Assembly (NCBI GenBank): GCA_030696345.1
Contig: JAUYSK010000019.1
Coordinates: 248,001-312,000 of the forward strand
Length of the DNA: 64,000 nucleotides
Reading direction: 5' to 3'
Origin: Azonexus sp.
GTDB lineage: Bacteria > Pseudomonadota > Gammaproteobacteria > Burkholderiales > Rhodocyclaceae
Positions 8,057 to 16,891 of the stretch are shown one piece after another. The notes under the pieces were generated by a model, which ran no database searches, was not told the DNA's origin, and was given only the letters and a program-made list of their open reading frames with translations. The position numbers and the translations under genes are program-made. Each line of letters opens with the position of its first letter. The first letter of the stretch is position 1.

Positions 8057-9547
8057 ATGCAGCATCGCAACGTTCTGTCGCTGTTTCGCCGTCTTGCCGG
8101 CACCGCCTTGAGCGTCGTCACGCTGGCGTTTTCCGTGCCAACACTGGCTGAATCCACCAATGGATTCCCGATGATTTCCCTGCTCATGCCCTCGTTGCTT
8201 GAGCCCGCAGCCAGCCCGGAAGGCGCACTGACCACCTATGAGCTGCGCGCCGCCCCGTTGCCGCCAAGCAGCATTGACCTGACCGCCACGCCCGACAATC
8301 TGTGGGATCGCCTGCGCAACGGTTTCGGGATGACCGATCTCAACGATGACCTCGTTCTGCATTATCAGCAGTATTACCAGAATCGTCCGGATGCGCTGCG
8401 CCGCATGGTCGAACGCAGCCGTCCCTTCATCCACCACATTGTTGAGGAACTTGAAATCCGCGGCATGCCGACAGAACTGGCGCTGTTGCCGATGGTAGAA
8501 AGTTCGTTCAACTCGATGGCCTATTCGCACGCCCATGCGGCTGGTCTGTGGCAATTCATCCCGGCCACTGGCAAGCGCTTCAACCTGGAGCAAAACTGGT
8601 GGCAGGACCAGCGCCGAGACGTCGTCGCCTCGACCAGCGCCGCCCTTGAGTACCTGCAAGTCATCTACGAGATGCACGGTGACTGGCACCTGGCGCTGGC
8701 CTCATACAACTGGGGCGAAGGCGCCGTCAAGCGCGCCATCGACAAGAACACCGCGCGCGGCCTGCCGACCGATTACGCCAGCCTGACCATGCCGAACGAG
8801 ACGCGGCATTACGTGCCCAAGTTGCAGGCGCTGAAGAATATATTCGGCAACCCGGTGCTGATGGTTCAACTACGCCTGCCGGAAGTCCTGAATCGCCCAT
8901 ATTTCACCACCATCGATACCGAAAAGCCGATGGATGTGAAAACCGCAGCCCGCCTCGCCAATATGCCGATGAATGAATTCCTGGCGCTCAACCCTTCGCA
9001 CAACCGCCCGGTCATCAAGGCGGACACCACGGTTGTACTCCCGACCGACAAGCTTGCCATCTTCCGCAGCAATCTGGAAAAGTACGCCGCGCCGCTGACT
9101 GAATGGCAAACCTACACGCTGAAGCATGGCGAGAAGGTCGACCACGTCGCACCACGTTTCGGCATCGCCCTGCCCGAACTGCTACGAGTCAATGGTCTGC
9201 CCGGCCGGGTTCGCCTGGGCGCCGGTTCGACGCTGCTGGTGCCCGCCGGCGATGGCGCCGAAGACCTGAGCAGCCAGCAGAACGCCCCTGCATTGACCCA
9301 GATCATCGAGCCGGAACCCGTCGTCAAGTCGCGCGGCCGTCAGGCCAAATCCGGCAAGGGTGGCAAAGTCGAGAACAAGCTCAGCGCCAAGGGTTCGAAA
9401 TCTGACAGCAAGCACGCCGCCAAGGCTTCGTCCGGCAAGAATCAAAAAGTAGCCTCGGCCAGTACCGGCAAGTCGGCCAAAGGCGGCGGCGCAAAACCCG
9501 CCACATCCTCCAAGGTGGCCAAATCCGCCAACGGCCGGCGCGGCTGA
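8057..9547 (+). CDS. mltD: Membrane-bound lytic murein transglycosylase D-like, LysM-containing
   Basis: 496 residues from the ATG at 8057, chosen because CAGGAG lies 6 bases before it and the signal peptide (cleavage near FSVPTLA-ES) begins there; the frame is open further upstream without support. The SLT domain has the catalytic glutamate in ALLPMVESSFN and the downstream AAGLWQFIP and LALASYNWGEG motifs. A LysM peptidoglycan-binding module follows (about residues 350-400). The last 80 residues are a Lys/Ser/Ala/Gly-rich low-complexity tail. There is no lipobox, unlike E. coli MltD. It cuts glycan strands in the periplasm. Confidence 0.9.
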   Translation: MQHRNVLSLFRRLAGTALSVVTLAFSVPTLAESTNGFPMISLLMPSLLEPAASPEGALTTYELRAAPLPPSSIDLTATPDNLWDRLRNGFGMTDLNDDLVLHYQQYYQNRPDALRRMVERSRPFIHHIVEELEIRGMPTELALLPMVESSFNSMAYSHAHAAGLWQFIPATGKRFNLEQNWWQDQRRDVVASTSAALEYLQVIYEMHGDWHLALASYNWGEGAVKRAIDKNTARGLPTDYASLTMPNETRHYVPKLQALKNIFGNPVLMVQLRLPEVLNRPYFTTIDTEKPMDVKTAARLANMPMNEFLALNPSHNRPVIKADTTVVLPTDKLAIFRSNLEKYAAPLTEWQTYTLKHGEKVDHVAPRFGIALPELLRVNGLPGRVRLGAGSTLLVPAGDGAEDLSSQQNAPALTQIIEPEPVVKSRGRQAKSGKGGKVENKLSAKGSKSDSKHAAKASSGKNQKVASASTGKSAKGGGAKPATSSKVAKSANGRRG

Positions 9548-9548
9548 T

Positions 9549-11525
9549 TCAGCCCTTCAAATGGCAGTTGACCGTATGGGTCGCTGAAATTTCGCTGGTT
9601 TCGGGGTAGCGCTGGCGGCAGACATCCATCGCTTGCGGGCAACGCGGGTGGAAATGGCAGCCCGACGGCGGATTGGCCGGTGACGGCGTTTCGCCGGGCA
9701 ACCGGATGACCGCCGTGCGCGCCTCCAGCCGGGGCGCCGGCACCGCCGACAACAAGGCCTGCGTATAGGGATGCTGCGGCGAACGCAGCAATTCCTCCGC
9801 CCTGCCCCGCTCGACAATGCGACCGAGGTACATCACCGCCACGTCGTACGCCAGATACTCGACCACGGCAAAGTTATGGGTGATGAACAGGTAGGCGACG
9901 CCCAGTTCTTCCTGCAGCTTTTTCAGCAGGTTGAGAATTTGCGCCTGCACCGAAACATCCAGTGCCGAGGTCGGCTCGTCGCAAATCAGCAATTCCGGCT
10001 GCACCGCCAGGGCGCGGGCAATCGCGATGCGCTGGCGCTGGCCGCCAGAGAATTCATGCGGATAGCGCCCGGCCGCCTCATCAGGCAGCCCGACCTGCTT
10101 GAGCAGGGCAGACACCGCTGCCGCCTGGGCCGCTGAGTCAGCATCCCGCGTCAATGCCGTCATGCCCTCGGCGATGATTTCACCGACGCGCATGCGAGGA
10201 TTGAGCGAAGCAAACGGATCCTGAAAAATCATCTGCATGTGGCGGCGTGCGGCGCGCAGGCGCTTCGCCTTCATGCCAACCAGTTGGCTGCCGCCGACGC
10301 GCACGCTGCCGGCAGTCGGCTTGATCAGTTGCAGCAGCGCCTTGCCGACGGTCGTCTTGCCGCAACCGGACTCGCCCACCAGAGCCAGCGTACGGCCGGC
10401 AGAAATCGCCAGCGAAACGCCGTCGACCGCACGAACATGGCCGACAGTGCGCTGCAACAGACCGCGCCGGATCGGGAAATGGACTTTCAGATCGGCAACA
10501 TCAAGGAAGGGCCTACCCGGTTCGATATTCAGGTCCGTCACCACATGGCCCGAGACGACCGCCTCATCAGCCTCGCCACGCCAGTGGCAGCGCACGACAT
10601 GGCCGGCGTCGATCTCACGCCAGGGCGGCGAGACTTCGCGACACTGCGCCATGACTTGCCGGCAACGATCGGCGAAACGACAGCCCGAAGGCATCGCCGA
10701 TAACACTGGCACCTGGCCGGGAATCGTCGTCAGCTTCTGGCCGCGCCGCGAAACTTCCGGCAAGGCGGCGAACAGCGCCTGCGTGTAAGGATGACGCGGC
10801 CGGCTGAAAAACGCATCTCGGCTGGCCACTTCGACCAGTTCACCGGCATACATGACGCCAATACGGTGTGCCATGCGGGCGACGACGCCGAGATCGTGGG
10901 TGATCAGCAGCATGCCCATGCCGCGCTCGGCCTGCAATTTGCTCAGCAGATCAAGAATCTGGGCCTGTACCGTGACATCAAGGGCGGTGGTCGGCTCGTC
11001 GGCAATCAGCAGTTCTGGTTCGCCAGCCAGCGCGATGGCGATCATCACGCGCTGCTTCATGCCGCCGGAAAGCTGGAATGGGTATTCAGTCAGCCGGCGC
11101 TCAGGATCGGCGATGCCGACCAGACGCAGCAGTTCAACCATGCGTTCAGTTGCAGCCGCGCCGGCGAGACTGCGATGACGTTCCAGCACTTCGCCAATTT
11201 GCCGGCCGACGGTCAGTACCGGGTTCAAACTGGTCGCCGGCTCCTGAAAAATCATCGCCATCCGGCCACCGCGATAGGCGCGCATGTCGGCTTCGGATAG
11301 CGAGAGCAACTCATCGCCATCGAGGCTGACGCTGCCATTGAGAACGCGCCCGGCGGCCGGGAGCAGCCGCATGATGCCCTGCGCCGTGACCGACTTGCCA
11401 CAACCCGATTCACCGAGCAGCGCGAAAGTCTCGCCGGCGGAAATGGCAAAGGAAACGCCGTCCACCGCAGCAAGTGTCTGTTTGCCGGCGGTGAAGCCGA
11501 GGCGGAGGTTTTCAACCTTCAACAT
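9549..11525 (-). CDS. yejF: Fused double ATP-binding subunit of a peptide ABC transporter
   Basis: 658 residues with two complete nucleotide-binding domains in one chain. The first has [10 protein letters not shown] and LSGGMKQRV, the second [12 protein letters not shown] and [15 protein letters not shown]. Each ends with the Cys-containing oligopeptide/dipeptide C-terminal extension (CRFADRC, then CHFHPRC). This DppD-DppF fusion is typical of YejF. It powers import through the YejB and YejE permeases. Its ATG follows directly after the yejE stop codon. Confidence 0.93.
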   Translation of the reverse strand: MLKVENLRLGFTAGKQTLAAVDGVSFAISAGETFALLGESGCGKSVTAQGIMRLLPAAGRVLNGSVSLDGDELLSLSEADMRAYRGGRMAMIFQEPATSLNPVLTVGRQIGEVLERHRSLAGAAATERMVELLRLVGIADPERRLTEYPFQLSGGMKQRVMIAIALAGEPELLIADEPTTALDVTVQAQILDLLSKLQAERGMGMLLITHDLGVVARMAHRIGVMYAGELVEVASRDAFFSRPRHPYTQALFAALPEVSRRGQKLTTIPGQVPVLSAMPSGCRFADRCRQVMAQCREVSPPWREIDAGHVVRCHWRGEADEAVVSGHVVTDLNIEPGRPFLDVADLKVHFPIRRGLLQRTVGHVRAVDGVSLAISAGRTLALVGESGCGKTTVGKALLQLIKPTAGSVRVGGSQLVGMKAKRLRAARRHMQMIFQDPFASLNPRMRVGEIIAEGMTALTRDADSAAQAAAVSALLKQVGLPDEAAGRYPHEFSGGQRQRIAIARALAVQPELLICDEPTSALDVSVQAQILNLLKKLQEELGVAYLFITHNFAVVEYLAYDVAVMYLGRIVERGRAEELLRSPQHPYTQALLSAVPAPRLEARTAVIRLPGETPSPANPPSGCHFHPRCPQAMDVCRQRYPETSEISATHTVNCHLKG

Positions 11526-12932
11526 TTACACCGCCCTCGGATCAAAAGCATCGCGCACCGCGTCGGCAAACAGATTCGCCGCCAGCACAAGAATGAACAT
11601 CGCCGAAAACGCCGCCGCCAGCGACCACCAGACGACCGGCTCGCGGCCGAGTTCCATGCGGGCATTGTTGATCATCGTGCCGAAGCTGGTCATGCTCGGA
11701 TCGACCCCGATGCCGACATAGGACAGCACGGCTTCGGCCAGCACCAGCCCGGAGAAATCCATGACCAGCGCGATGATGACGATGTGCATCAGATTGGGCA
11801 GGATGTGGCGAATGATGATGCGCCAGTTCGAGACGCCAAAGGCCTGCGCCGCCTGGATGTATTCGAGTTCGCGCAATTTCAGCGTTTCGCCACGCAGCAG
11901 CCGGCACAGCCCCGTCCAACTGGTGATGCCGAGGATGAAACACAGCGCCAGCAAACGCAGGTCAGCGCGCTCGGCAGCGGTCGAGAACCATTGCGGATGG
12001 GTGTCGATCACCACCTGCATCATCAGCACGGCAGCGGCGATCAACAGCACACCGGGAATCGAGTTGAGCACGGTATAAAGGTACTGGATCACGTCATCGA
12101 CCCAGCCACGGAAATAGCCGGCGACGATGCCAAGCAGCACCGCCATCGGCAGCATGACCAGCGTCGTCACGAGGCCGATGATCAGTCCGGTGCGGACGCT
12201 TTTCAGAATCTGGTAAAGCACATCCTGGCCGACCTTGTCGGTACCGAAGACGTGATAGCTGCCGGCGAGCCAGAACAGCGGCACCACGAACAGCAGGATC
12301 AGGCCCAGCGTGATCAGCACGGCATTCCAGGCGAAAGCCGTTTCACCACGCCAGATTTTTTGCCATCCAGTGACGTCCACCGCAGCACTCTCGCGATTGA
12401 CCGCTGCGGTGGCCATGCCGACCACGGCCAGCCAGGCCAGGAAGCCCACGATTGCCGCACGGAGGGCGGTAAAGCCGGCATCGGCCAGCATCTCGTTTTC
12501 ATGTTCGCCCAGATGTTTGCCGCCGTGCTTCAGGCGCGGATAGTCGCGCACCGTACCGCCGCCGGGCAGGTCGATGGTTTCCTTGGCGTAAAGACGGGTG
12601 GCGAAGGGTTCGGAGTAGGTTTTCTCATTGCGCAGACGCAGCGGCGCAGCCAGCGCGTCAAGCACCGACAGCACTTCAATCGCGTAGGTCACCTTCTGCC
12701 CTGGCTTGCCGTCCATCTGCACGCGGTAGTGCAGCGAATCAAGCAGGCCGATCAGCACGAAGGCCAGCAGCACCGTGGCCGACGCCATGCCGACCCGATT
12801 GGCCCCAACCCGCCGCCAGGCTGCGAGCAAAGGCGGGCTTTTTGCAATCAGCACGCCGACGCCAGCCCCGGCCGCCACCAGCAGCCAGATCAGAATGTCC
12901 GACCAGAGGACGACAACCTGAAAGCCGATCAT
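11526..12932 (-). CDS. yejE: Peptide ABC transporter permease, YejE type
   Basis: 468 residues, longer than a plain DppC permease because of a roughly 200-residue periplasmic insertion after the first membrane segments. The permease core carries the EAA-loop motif AAQAFGVSNWRIIIRHILPN, which contacts the ATPase. It overlaps the yejB stop by 4 bases, so the two permeases are translationally coupled and probably form a heterodimer with the double ATPase. The substrate is predicted to be peptides. Confidence 0.88.
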   Translation of the reverse strand: MIGFQVVVLWSDILIWLLVAAGAGVGVLIAKSPPLLAAWRRVGANRVGMASATVLLAFVLIGLLDSLHYRVQMDGKPGQKVTYAIEVLSVLDALAAPLRLRNEKTYSEPFATRLYAKETIDLPGGGTVRDYPRLKHGGKHLGEHENEMLADAGFTALRAAIVGFLAWLAVVGMATAAVNRESAAVDVTGWQKIWRGETAFAWNAVLITLGLILLFVVPLFWLAGSYHVFGTDKVGQDVLYQILKSVRTGLIIGLVTTLVMLPMAVLLGIVAGYFRGWVDDVIQYLYTVLNSIPGVLLIAAAVLMMQVVIDTHPQWFSTAAERADLRLLALCFILGITSWTGLCRLLRGETLKLRELEYIQAAQAFGVSNWRIIIRHILPNLMHIVIIALVMDFSGLVLAEAVLSYVGIGVDPSMTSFGTMINNARMELGREPVVWWSLAAAFSAMFILVLAANLFADAVRDAFDPRAV

Positions 12933-13906
12933 TCGAAACGTATCCGTGGATCGACCATGGTGTAGGAGATGTCAGTCAGGATCAGGCCGACGATGTAGAG
13001 CACCGAGCCGATGAAAACCATTGAGCGCACGACGGCAAAGTCCTGCGCGTTGATTGCATCAATGGTGTAGCTGCCGAGGCCGGGGATGCCGAAGAAGGAT
13101 TCAGTCAGCAGCGAGCCCATGAAGAGCAGCGGGATGACCACGACGACGCCGGTCAGGATGGGGATCAGCGCATTGCGCAGGATGTGGCGGAAAAAGACGA
13201 TGGTTTCCGGCAGCCCCTTGGCGCGGGCGGTGCGGACGTAATCCTTGCTGACTTCTTCGAGGAAGATGGTGCGATACCAGCGGGCCGAGGAGCCGATGCC
13301 CGAAACCACACCGATCAGTACCGGCAGAATCAGAAAGCGCCAGGCCTCCAGCCCGGCCCCGAAGCCGGAAATCGGCACCAGCCGCCAGACCTTGCTGATC
13401 AGGTATTGCCCGCCAATGATGTAGAACAACCCGGAAATCGACATCATCGCGACGCACAGGACAACGCCCCAGAAATCGAAGGCAGTAGCGCGGAAGAAGG
13501 CCAGCGTCAGCGCAAAAGTCACCGTCACAAACAGGCCCAGAATGAAGGTCGGCAGCGCGATGGCGAGCGACGGCCCCATCCGGGCACCGATTTCGCGGGC
13601 AATGTCGCGGCCGTCCTCGGCGCGGCCGAAATCGCCAACGAACATCCGGGCGGACTTCTGGAAGAAGACTGTATCGGTCACCACCGCCAGGCCGGCCGCC
13701 GCTTCGTTGATCAGCAACGGCTTGTCGTAGCCGCGCTCGACCTTCCATTTCTGGATCGCTTCCGCCGTCACCCGTTTGACGCCCAACTGCATGCGCGCCA
13801 TGTCATCCGGCGTATTGACGACGAAGAACAGCGCGAAGGTAATCAGATTCACCCCGATCAAAATCGGGATGGCGTAGAGCAGGCGGCGGACGATGTAGGC
13901 GAGCAT
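12929..13906 (-). CDS. yejB: Peptide ABC transporter permease, YejB type
   Basis: 325 residues from the ATG at 13906 (MLAYIVRRLLYAIPILIGVN), where the first membrane helix of DppB-type permeases always begins. A longer reading to 14002 would add an Arg-rich segment without support. The EAA loop is present (DYVRTARAKGLPETIVFFRH) and there are about six membrane segments. Coupled by overlap to yejE. It starts 8 bases after the stop of the upstream unknown gene, which occupies the place where a substrate-binding protein gene (yejA) would be expected. Confidence 0.9.
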   Translation of the reverse strand: MLAYIVRRLLYAIPILIGVNLITFALFFVVNTPDDMARMQLGVKRVTAEAIQKWKVERGYDKPLLINEAAAGLAVVTDTVFFQKSARMFVGDFGRAEDGRDIAREIGARMGPSLAIALPTFILGLFVTVTFALTLAFFRATAFDFWGVVLCVAMMSISGLFYIIGGQYLISKVWRLVPISGFGAGLEAWRFLILPVLIGVVSGIGSSARWYRTIFLEEVSKDYVRTARAKGLPETIVFFRHILRNALIPILTGVVVVIPLLFMGSLLTESFFGIPGLGSYTIDAINAQDFAVVRSMVFIGSVLYIVGLILTDISYTMVDPRIRFE

Positions 13907-13914
13907 TGGCTGGA

Positions 13915-15510
13915 TTATGCCAAGAGCTGGCGCAGGATGAGCAAAAACAGCGCAACTATCGCCATTGCCCAGGCGGCGACGGCGTAATCGGAGCGGCGCC
14001 ACGGCTCGGCCGGGGTTTGCGGATCGCGCAGTTCCGCCGGAAATGGCCGTGGTGGTACCGGGATGATCTGCTGCTGCGCCGGGTCTTTCGGCACCCGCGC
14101 CTGATATTCGACACTGGATACGGCCGGCCAGTCACCCCAGGCCCGGCTCGACGGAAACTGCGGCACGCGAACCAGCAGAATTTCCTCGACATCCTCGGCC
14201 AGCCGGCGCTCGAACTCGGTCAGCTTCCGGCTCGTCTGGCCAGCCACCAGCTTCAGCAGGTCCGCCGTCATTTCCTCGAAAGCAGCGGCCGGATAAAGCC
14301 GGGTCTGGTCTTCGGTCAGGTAATCGAAAATGGCCCTGCCCTTGTTCAGACTGCCTTCCCTGATCGCTACCAGCGGCAGGCCAAACACCGCCTTTAGCCA
14401 GCTTTCCGGCCCGCGCACCGGCACCTGCCAACCCAACGTGCGCGACGTCGTCACGCTCATGCCGGCGCAATTGGCCCGGGCGTGCTGGTAAACGAACTGG
14501 TGCCGGTAAAACTGGTTGAAGACCCGGCCGAGCGCCGATTGCAGATGCACCGCTGTTCCCCCGTCACGCAAACTGGCCACCAGCATGTACGAGGGCCGAT
14601 ACCAGGCCTGGCCGCTGTTCAGGTCGCCGAGGTAATTATCGAGCGGCACCGGCGCCGCGATGATGCCCTTCTCGCTTTCCGAATCCAGCGAGTAGAAGTT
14701 ATTGACCAGCCAGTCGTCGATCGCCCCCTGCGCGCCGATGCGCCCGGTCATCAAGGCGAAATGCCCGCTGTGCGCCTCGTCGTCATCTCCCTGAGCGCCG
14801 TTCAGCATCAGGCCGAGAATGGGCTGCCCGGCCCGCGGCCCCTGGCCACCCGGCCGACGCCAGATCGACTCGACGGCAAACTGACTCTGCGCCCCGCCCC
14901 TTGGCTGGGCACGCACCCAGTCGCGCACCGCCGCCGGCTCAGCCGACAAGGAAACGCTGGCCGGGCTTTCCGGCAAGCAAAAATTCTCGGGCCAGAAAGT
15001 TCGTGCAACGAAATTCTCGCCCTCGCGGTTTCCGCGCATTTTGAGGGGTTGACCGCAGAAGAAGGCCTGGCTGCTCGCATCGAACCACGAATGGTTCAAG
15101 GGCAATCTGGGCGCCAGTCGCAAGGCCAGATTGTTTTCGCCGACATTGATCGCCAGGCCATCGGCAGCAAGCTGGGCGTGGCGAACAGATTCCGGCGCCC
15201 CCAGCCAGATCAGTGGCGGATACGCCAGATTACTGCCAACCGGCGTTGCGGCAACCCAGGCAGAAAGGTCATCGACCACCGGTTTAGTGCGATCAAAACC
15301 AGCTACCGGCATCTCTTTGTTCGGTACGGCAATGGTTTCGTGCCGGAAGAACCACAAGGCCTGCGGCAACGCGGCGCAATCGGCACAACTGCCATTGGTG
15401 ACAGTGAAGTTGTAAGCAGGAAAGGAACCGTAAACAGGCATCACCGCATTCTGCCCGAAACTGTCTTGGCCGTTCAGCAAGAGAAGGCTAAAGACAATTG
15501 TGCGATACAT
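13915..15510 (-). CDS. Large exported protein with C-terminal anchor, unknown; possible papain-like fold
   Basis: 531 residues. The N-terminus is hydrophobic like a signal peptide and the last 25 residues (VAAWAMAIVALFLLILRQLL) form one membrane helix, so most of the chain should be periplasmic and tail-anchored. Segments that look conserved are HSGHFALMTGRIG, DDWLVNNFYSL, NYLGDLNSGQAWYRPSYML and HARANCAGMSVTTSR. A His-containing segment followed later by an N-C-A motif recalls permuted NlpC/P60 or DUF4105-like cysteine hydrolases, but this is only inference. It is followed at 8 bases by yejB and is likely cotranscribed with the transporter. Confidence 0.6.
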   Translation of the reverse strand: MYRTIVFSLLLLNGQDSFGQNAVMPVYGSFPAYNFTVTNGSCADCAALPQALWFFRHETIAVPNKEMPVAGFDRTKPVVDDLSAWVAATPVGSNLAYPPLIWLGAPESVRHAQLAADGLAINVGENNLALRLAPRLPLNHSWFDASSQAFFCGQPLKMRGNREGENFVARTFWPENFCLPESPASVSLSAEPAAVRDWVRAQPRGGAQSQFAVESIWRRPGGQGPRAGQPILGLMLNGAQGDDDEAHSGHFALMTGRIGAQGAIDDWLVNNFYSLDSESEKGIIAAPVPLDNYLGDLNSGQAWYRPSYMLVASLRDGGTAVHLQSALGRVFNQFYRHQFVYQHARANCAGMSVTTSRTLGWQVPVRGPESWLKAVFGLPLVAIREGSLNKGRAIFDYLTEDQTRLYPAAAFEEMTADLLKLVAGQTSRKLTEFERRLAEDVEEILLVRVPQFPSSRAWGDWPAVSSVEYQARVPKDPAQQQIIPVPPRPFPAELRDPQTPAEPWRRSDYAVAAWAMAIVALFLLILRQLLA

Positions 15511-15645
15511 CGATCATTGTCGCGCAGGCAGGAATAACGAATGAAGTTGCCGGGGTACTGAAAATTAGCTTACCGAGCGACCCTGTTCAGAGCGATGGTA
15601 TCCAGGCGGTCTAAAAGCGGAGCCACGAGCCTCACCAAACGCAAG

Positions 15646-15909
15646 CTACGGGTAGATTCCCAGCAATTCAAAGCGAATCCGCTCTTCGGCCAGACGCCTG
15701 GTCTTGTAAATAGCCATATGCCTGAACCACTCGGCCTCGGTGATGACGCCATCCTCAACAACGGGCAATCGACGCTCAACGGTTTTGCGCCTATCCCTGT
15801 GTCCTTGCGGGGCGCCGCTTTCAGTGCCGCGTCGATCCACATCACGACGTTTAATGACTCTCGTACCTTTAACCCTGGTCCCGGTGTTCACGATCGACTC
15901 CTCGTACAT
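15646..15909 (-). CDS. Small basic protein, unknown
   Basis: 87 residues if the ATG at 15909 is used; the frame is open back to 16008. It is rich in Arg, Lys and Glu, with a variable basic N-terminal half and a C-terminal part DGVITEAEWFRHMAIYKTRR that reads like a helical domain. No family is recognised and there is no clear ribosome binding site. It stands alone between the exported-protein gene and the scarred region to its right. Confidence 0.4.
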   Translation of the reverse strand: MYEESIVNTGTRVKGTRVIKRRDVDRRGTESGAPQGHRDRRKTVERRLPVVEDGVITEAEWFRHMAIYKTRRLAEERIRFELLGIYP

Positions 15910-16020
15910 GACTGAAATCGCAAGGTACTTGGGCCACTCTATTGGTTCAGTGCGGCAAGGCACAAAGTTCCCGGAATACCCAGAACTCATTGCCCATTTT
16001 GTAATCAACCCCAGAAAATC

Positions 16021-16160
16021 TCGTTACAGATCGTTACAGCCACAAGTAGCATCGATGACTATCCACAGGTTGCCAACAGGGTTACACACAGATATTGTGG
16101 ATAAGAGAGAACTGGATGCAAGAGGCAATCGTGCCGGAAGGCCGACCCTGATCATCCACA
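16021..16160. other. DnaA-box-like cluster with tandem 9-mers in a gene-free stretch
   Basis: The stretch from 15910 to about 16500 has no convincing gene. It contains one perfect DnaA-box consensus (TTATCCACA, minus strand, 16096-16104), two one-mismatch versions (CTATCCACA 16059-16067 and TCATCCACA 16152-16160) and a tandem pair TCGTTACAG/TCGTTACAG at 16021-16039. A DnaA-binding or old replication-related site is possible. Chance or a relic of a mobile element cannot be excluded. Confidence 0.3.
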
Positions 16161-16503
16161 CCCTCAGTCACCGGGGCTATTTAAACTCCCGTTGCGCTTC
16201 TATACTTTAAACAAGATCTGTACGAGACTCAGGGAATAATCAAGGACTGCAACAGGACTGCGAGAGGCGCGAACTGTCTGCTCGACAAGACGGTGCACAT
16301 AGGTTGGTATCGCGTTCCCTGTTTTAGTTCCCGCTAGAGAAAGTTGAAAGCCAGCAGTTAAGGAAACTTGTCGTGGTAGTGCTGAAGCTGAAACCAGGCA
16401 AATTGAACTCGAACTTCACCGCCCAGACAAGCGCGGCGATTGCGACCGCTATCGGATTTTTCGTTATTGCCGGATGGCTTCTGGACCGACTGCTCCTTGC
16501 CAG

Positions 16504-16797
16504 TTGGGGGCAAGGCTGGATTCCGAAGGCGCAGCGATCCGCAAGATCCTCGCCCATCTGGGCGAACCCGACTCGCCGCCGCGCCACATGCCGGCACACG
16601 GCCCGCCCTTGCGGGAAAGATAGGGGGTCGAAATCGGCGAGTTCGATCCCCTATGCCAAACCATACCGGTCTACGAGTTCGATCAGAGGATCGCGTGCCC
16701 ACCGGGTTGCCGGGCAGCGGTTTCAGAACATGCACTCGTCAATTCGACGATTGATCAAGATTCTACGGCCCCGAACACTCTCGGAGATTGGCATTGA
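16504..16797 (+). pseudogene. Remnant of an IS91-type transposase, C-terminal end only
   Basis: One frame reads EGAAIRKILAHLGEPDSPPR, then a variant of the PARGPPL motif, then a TAG stop. After the stop the same frame continues to VYEFDQRI, which matches the very end of IS91-family transposases. The N-terminal part, with the zinc finger and the Y2 tyrosines, is missing and the internal stop confirms decay. No terminal sequences of the element were found. Confidence 0.6.
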
Positions 16798-16891
16798 AAC
16801 CCCTATCCTTCAAACGCCAGATGCCATGTGCTGGCCGGGAAGTAATCATGCAATTGACCATGCAGGCTGACGATTCATCAGGGCGGCGCAA

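Noticed and set aside
10239-10703. Long frames opposite the ABC transporter genes (also 11784-12965 and 13184-13987)
   Set aside because: They are shadows of GC-rich coding DNA. The opposite strand carries complete Yej proteins with all motifs.
16373-16870. 165-residue plus-strand frame beginning MVVLKLKPGKLNSNF
   Set aside because: It runs through the transposase relic in another frame, is Arg/Ser rich in the manner of shadow translation, and has no ribosome site. The IS91-type signature in the next frame explains the stretch better.
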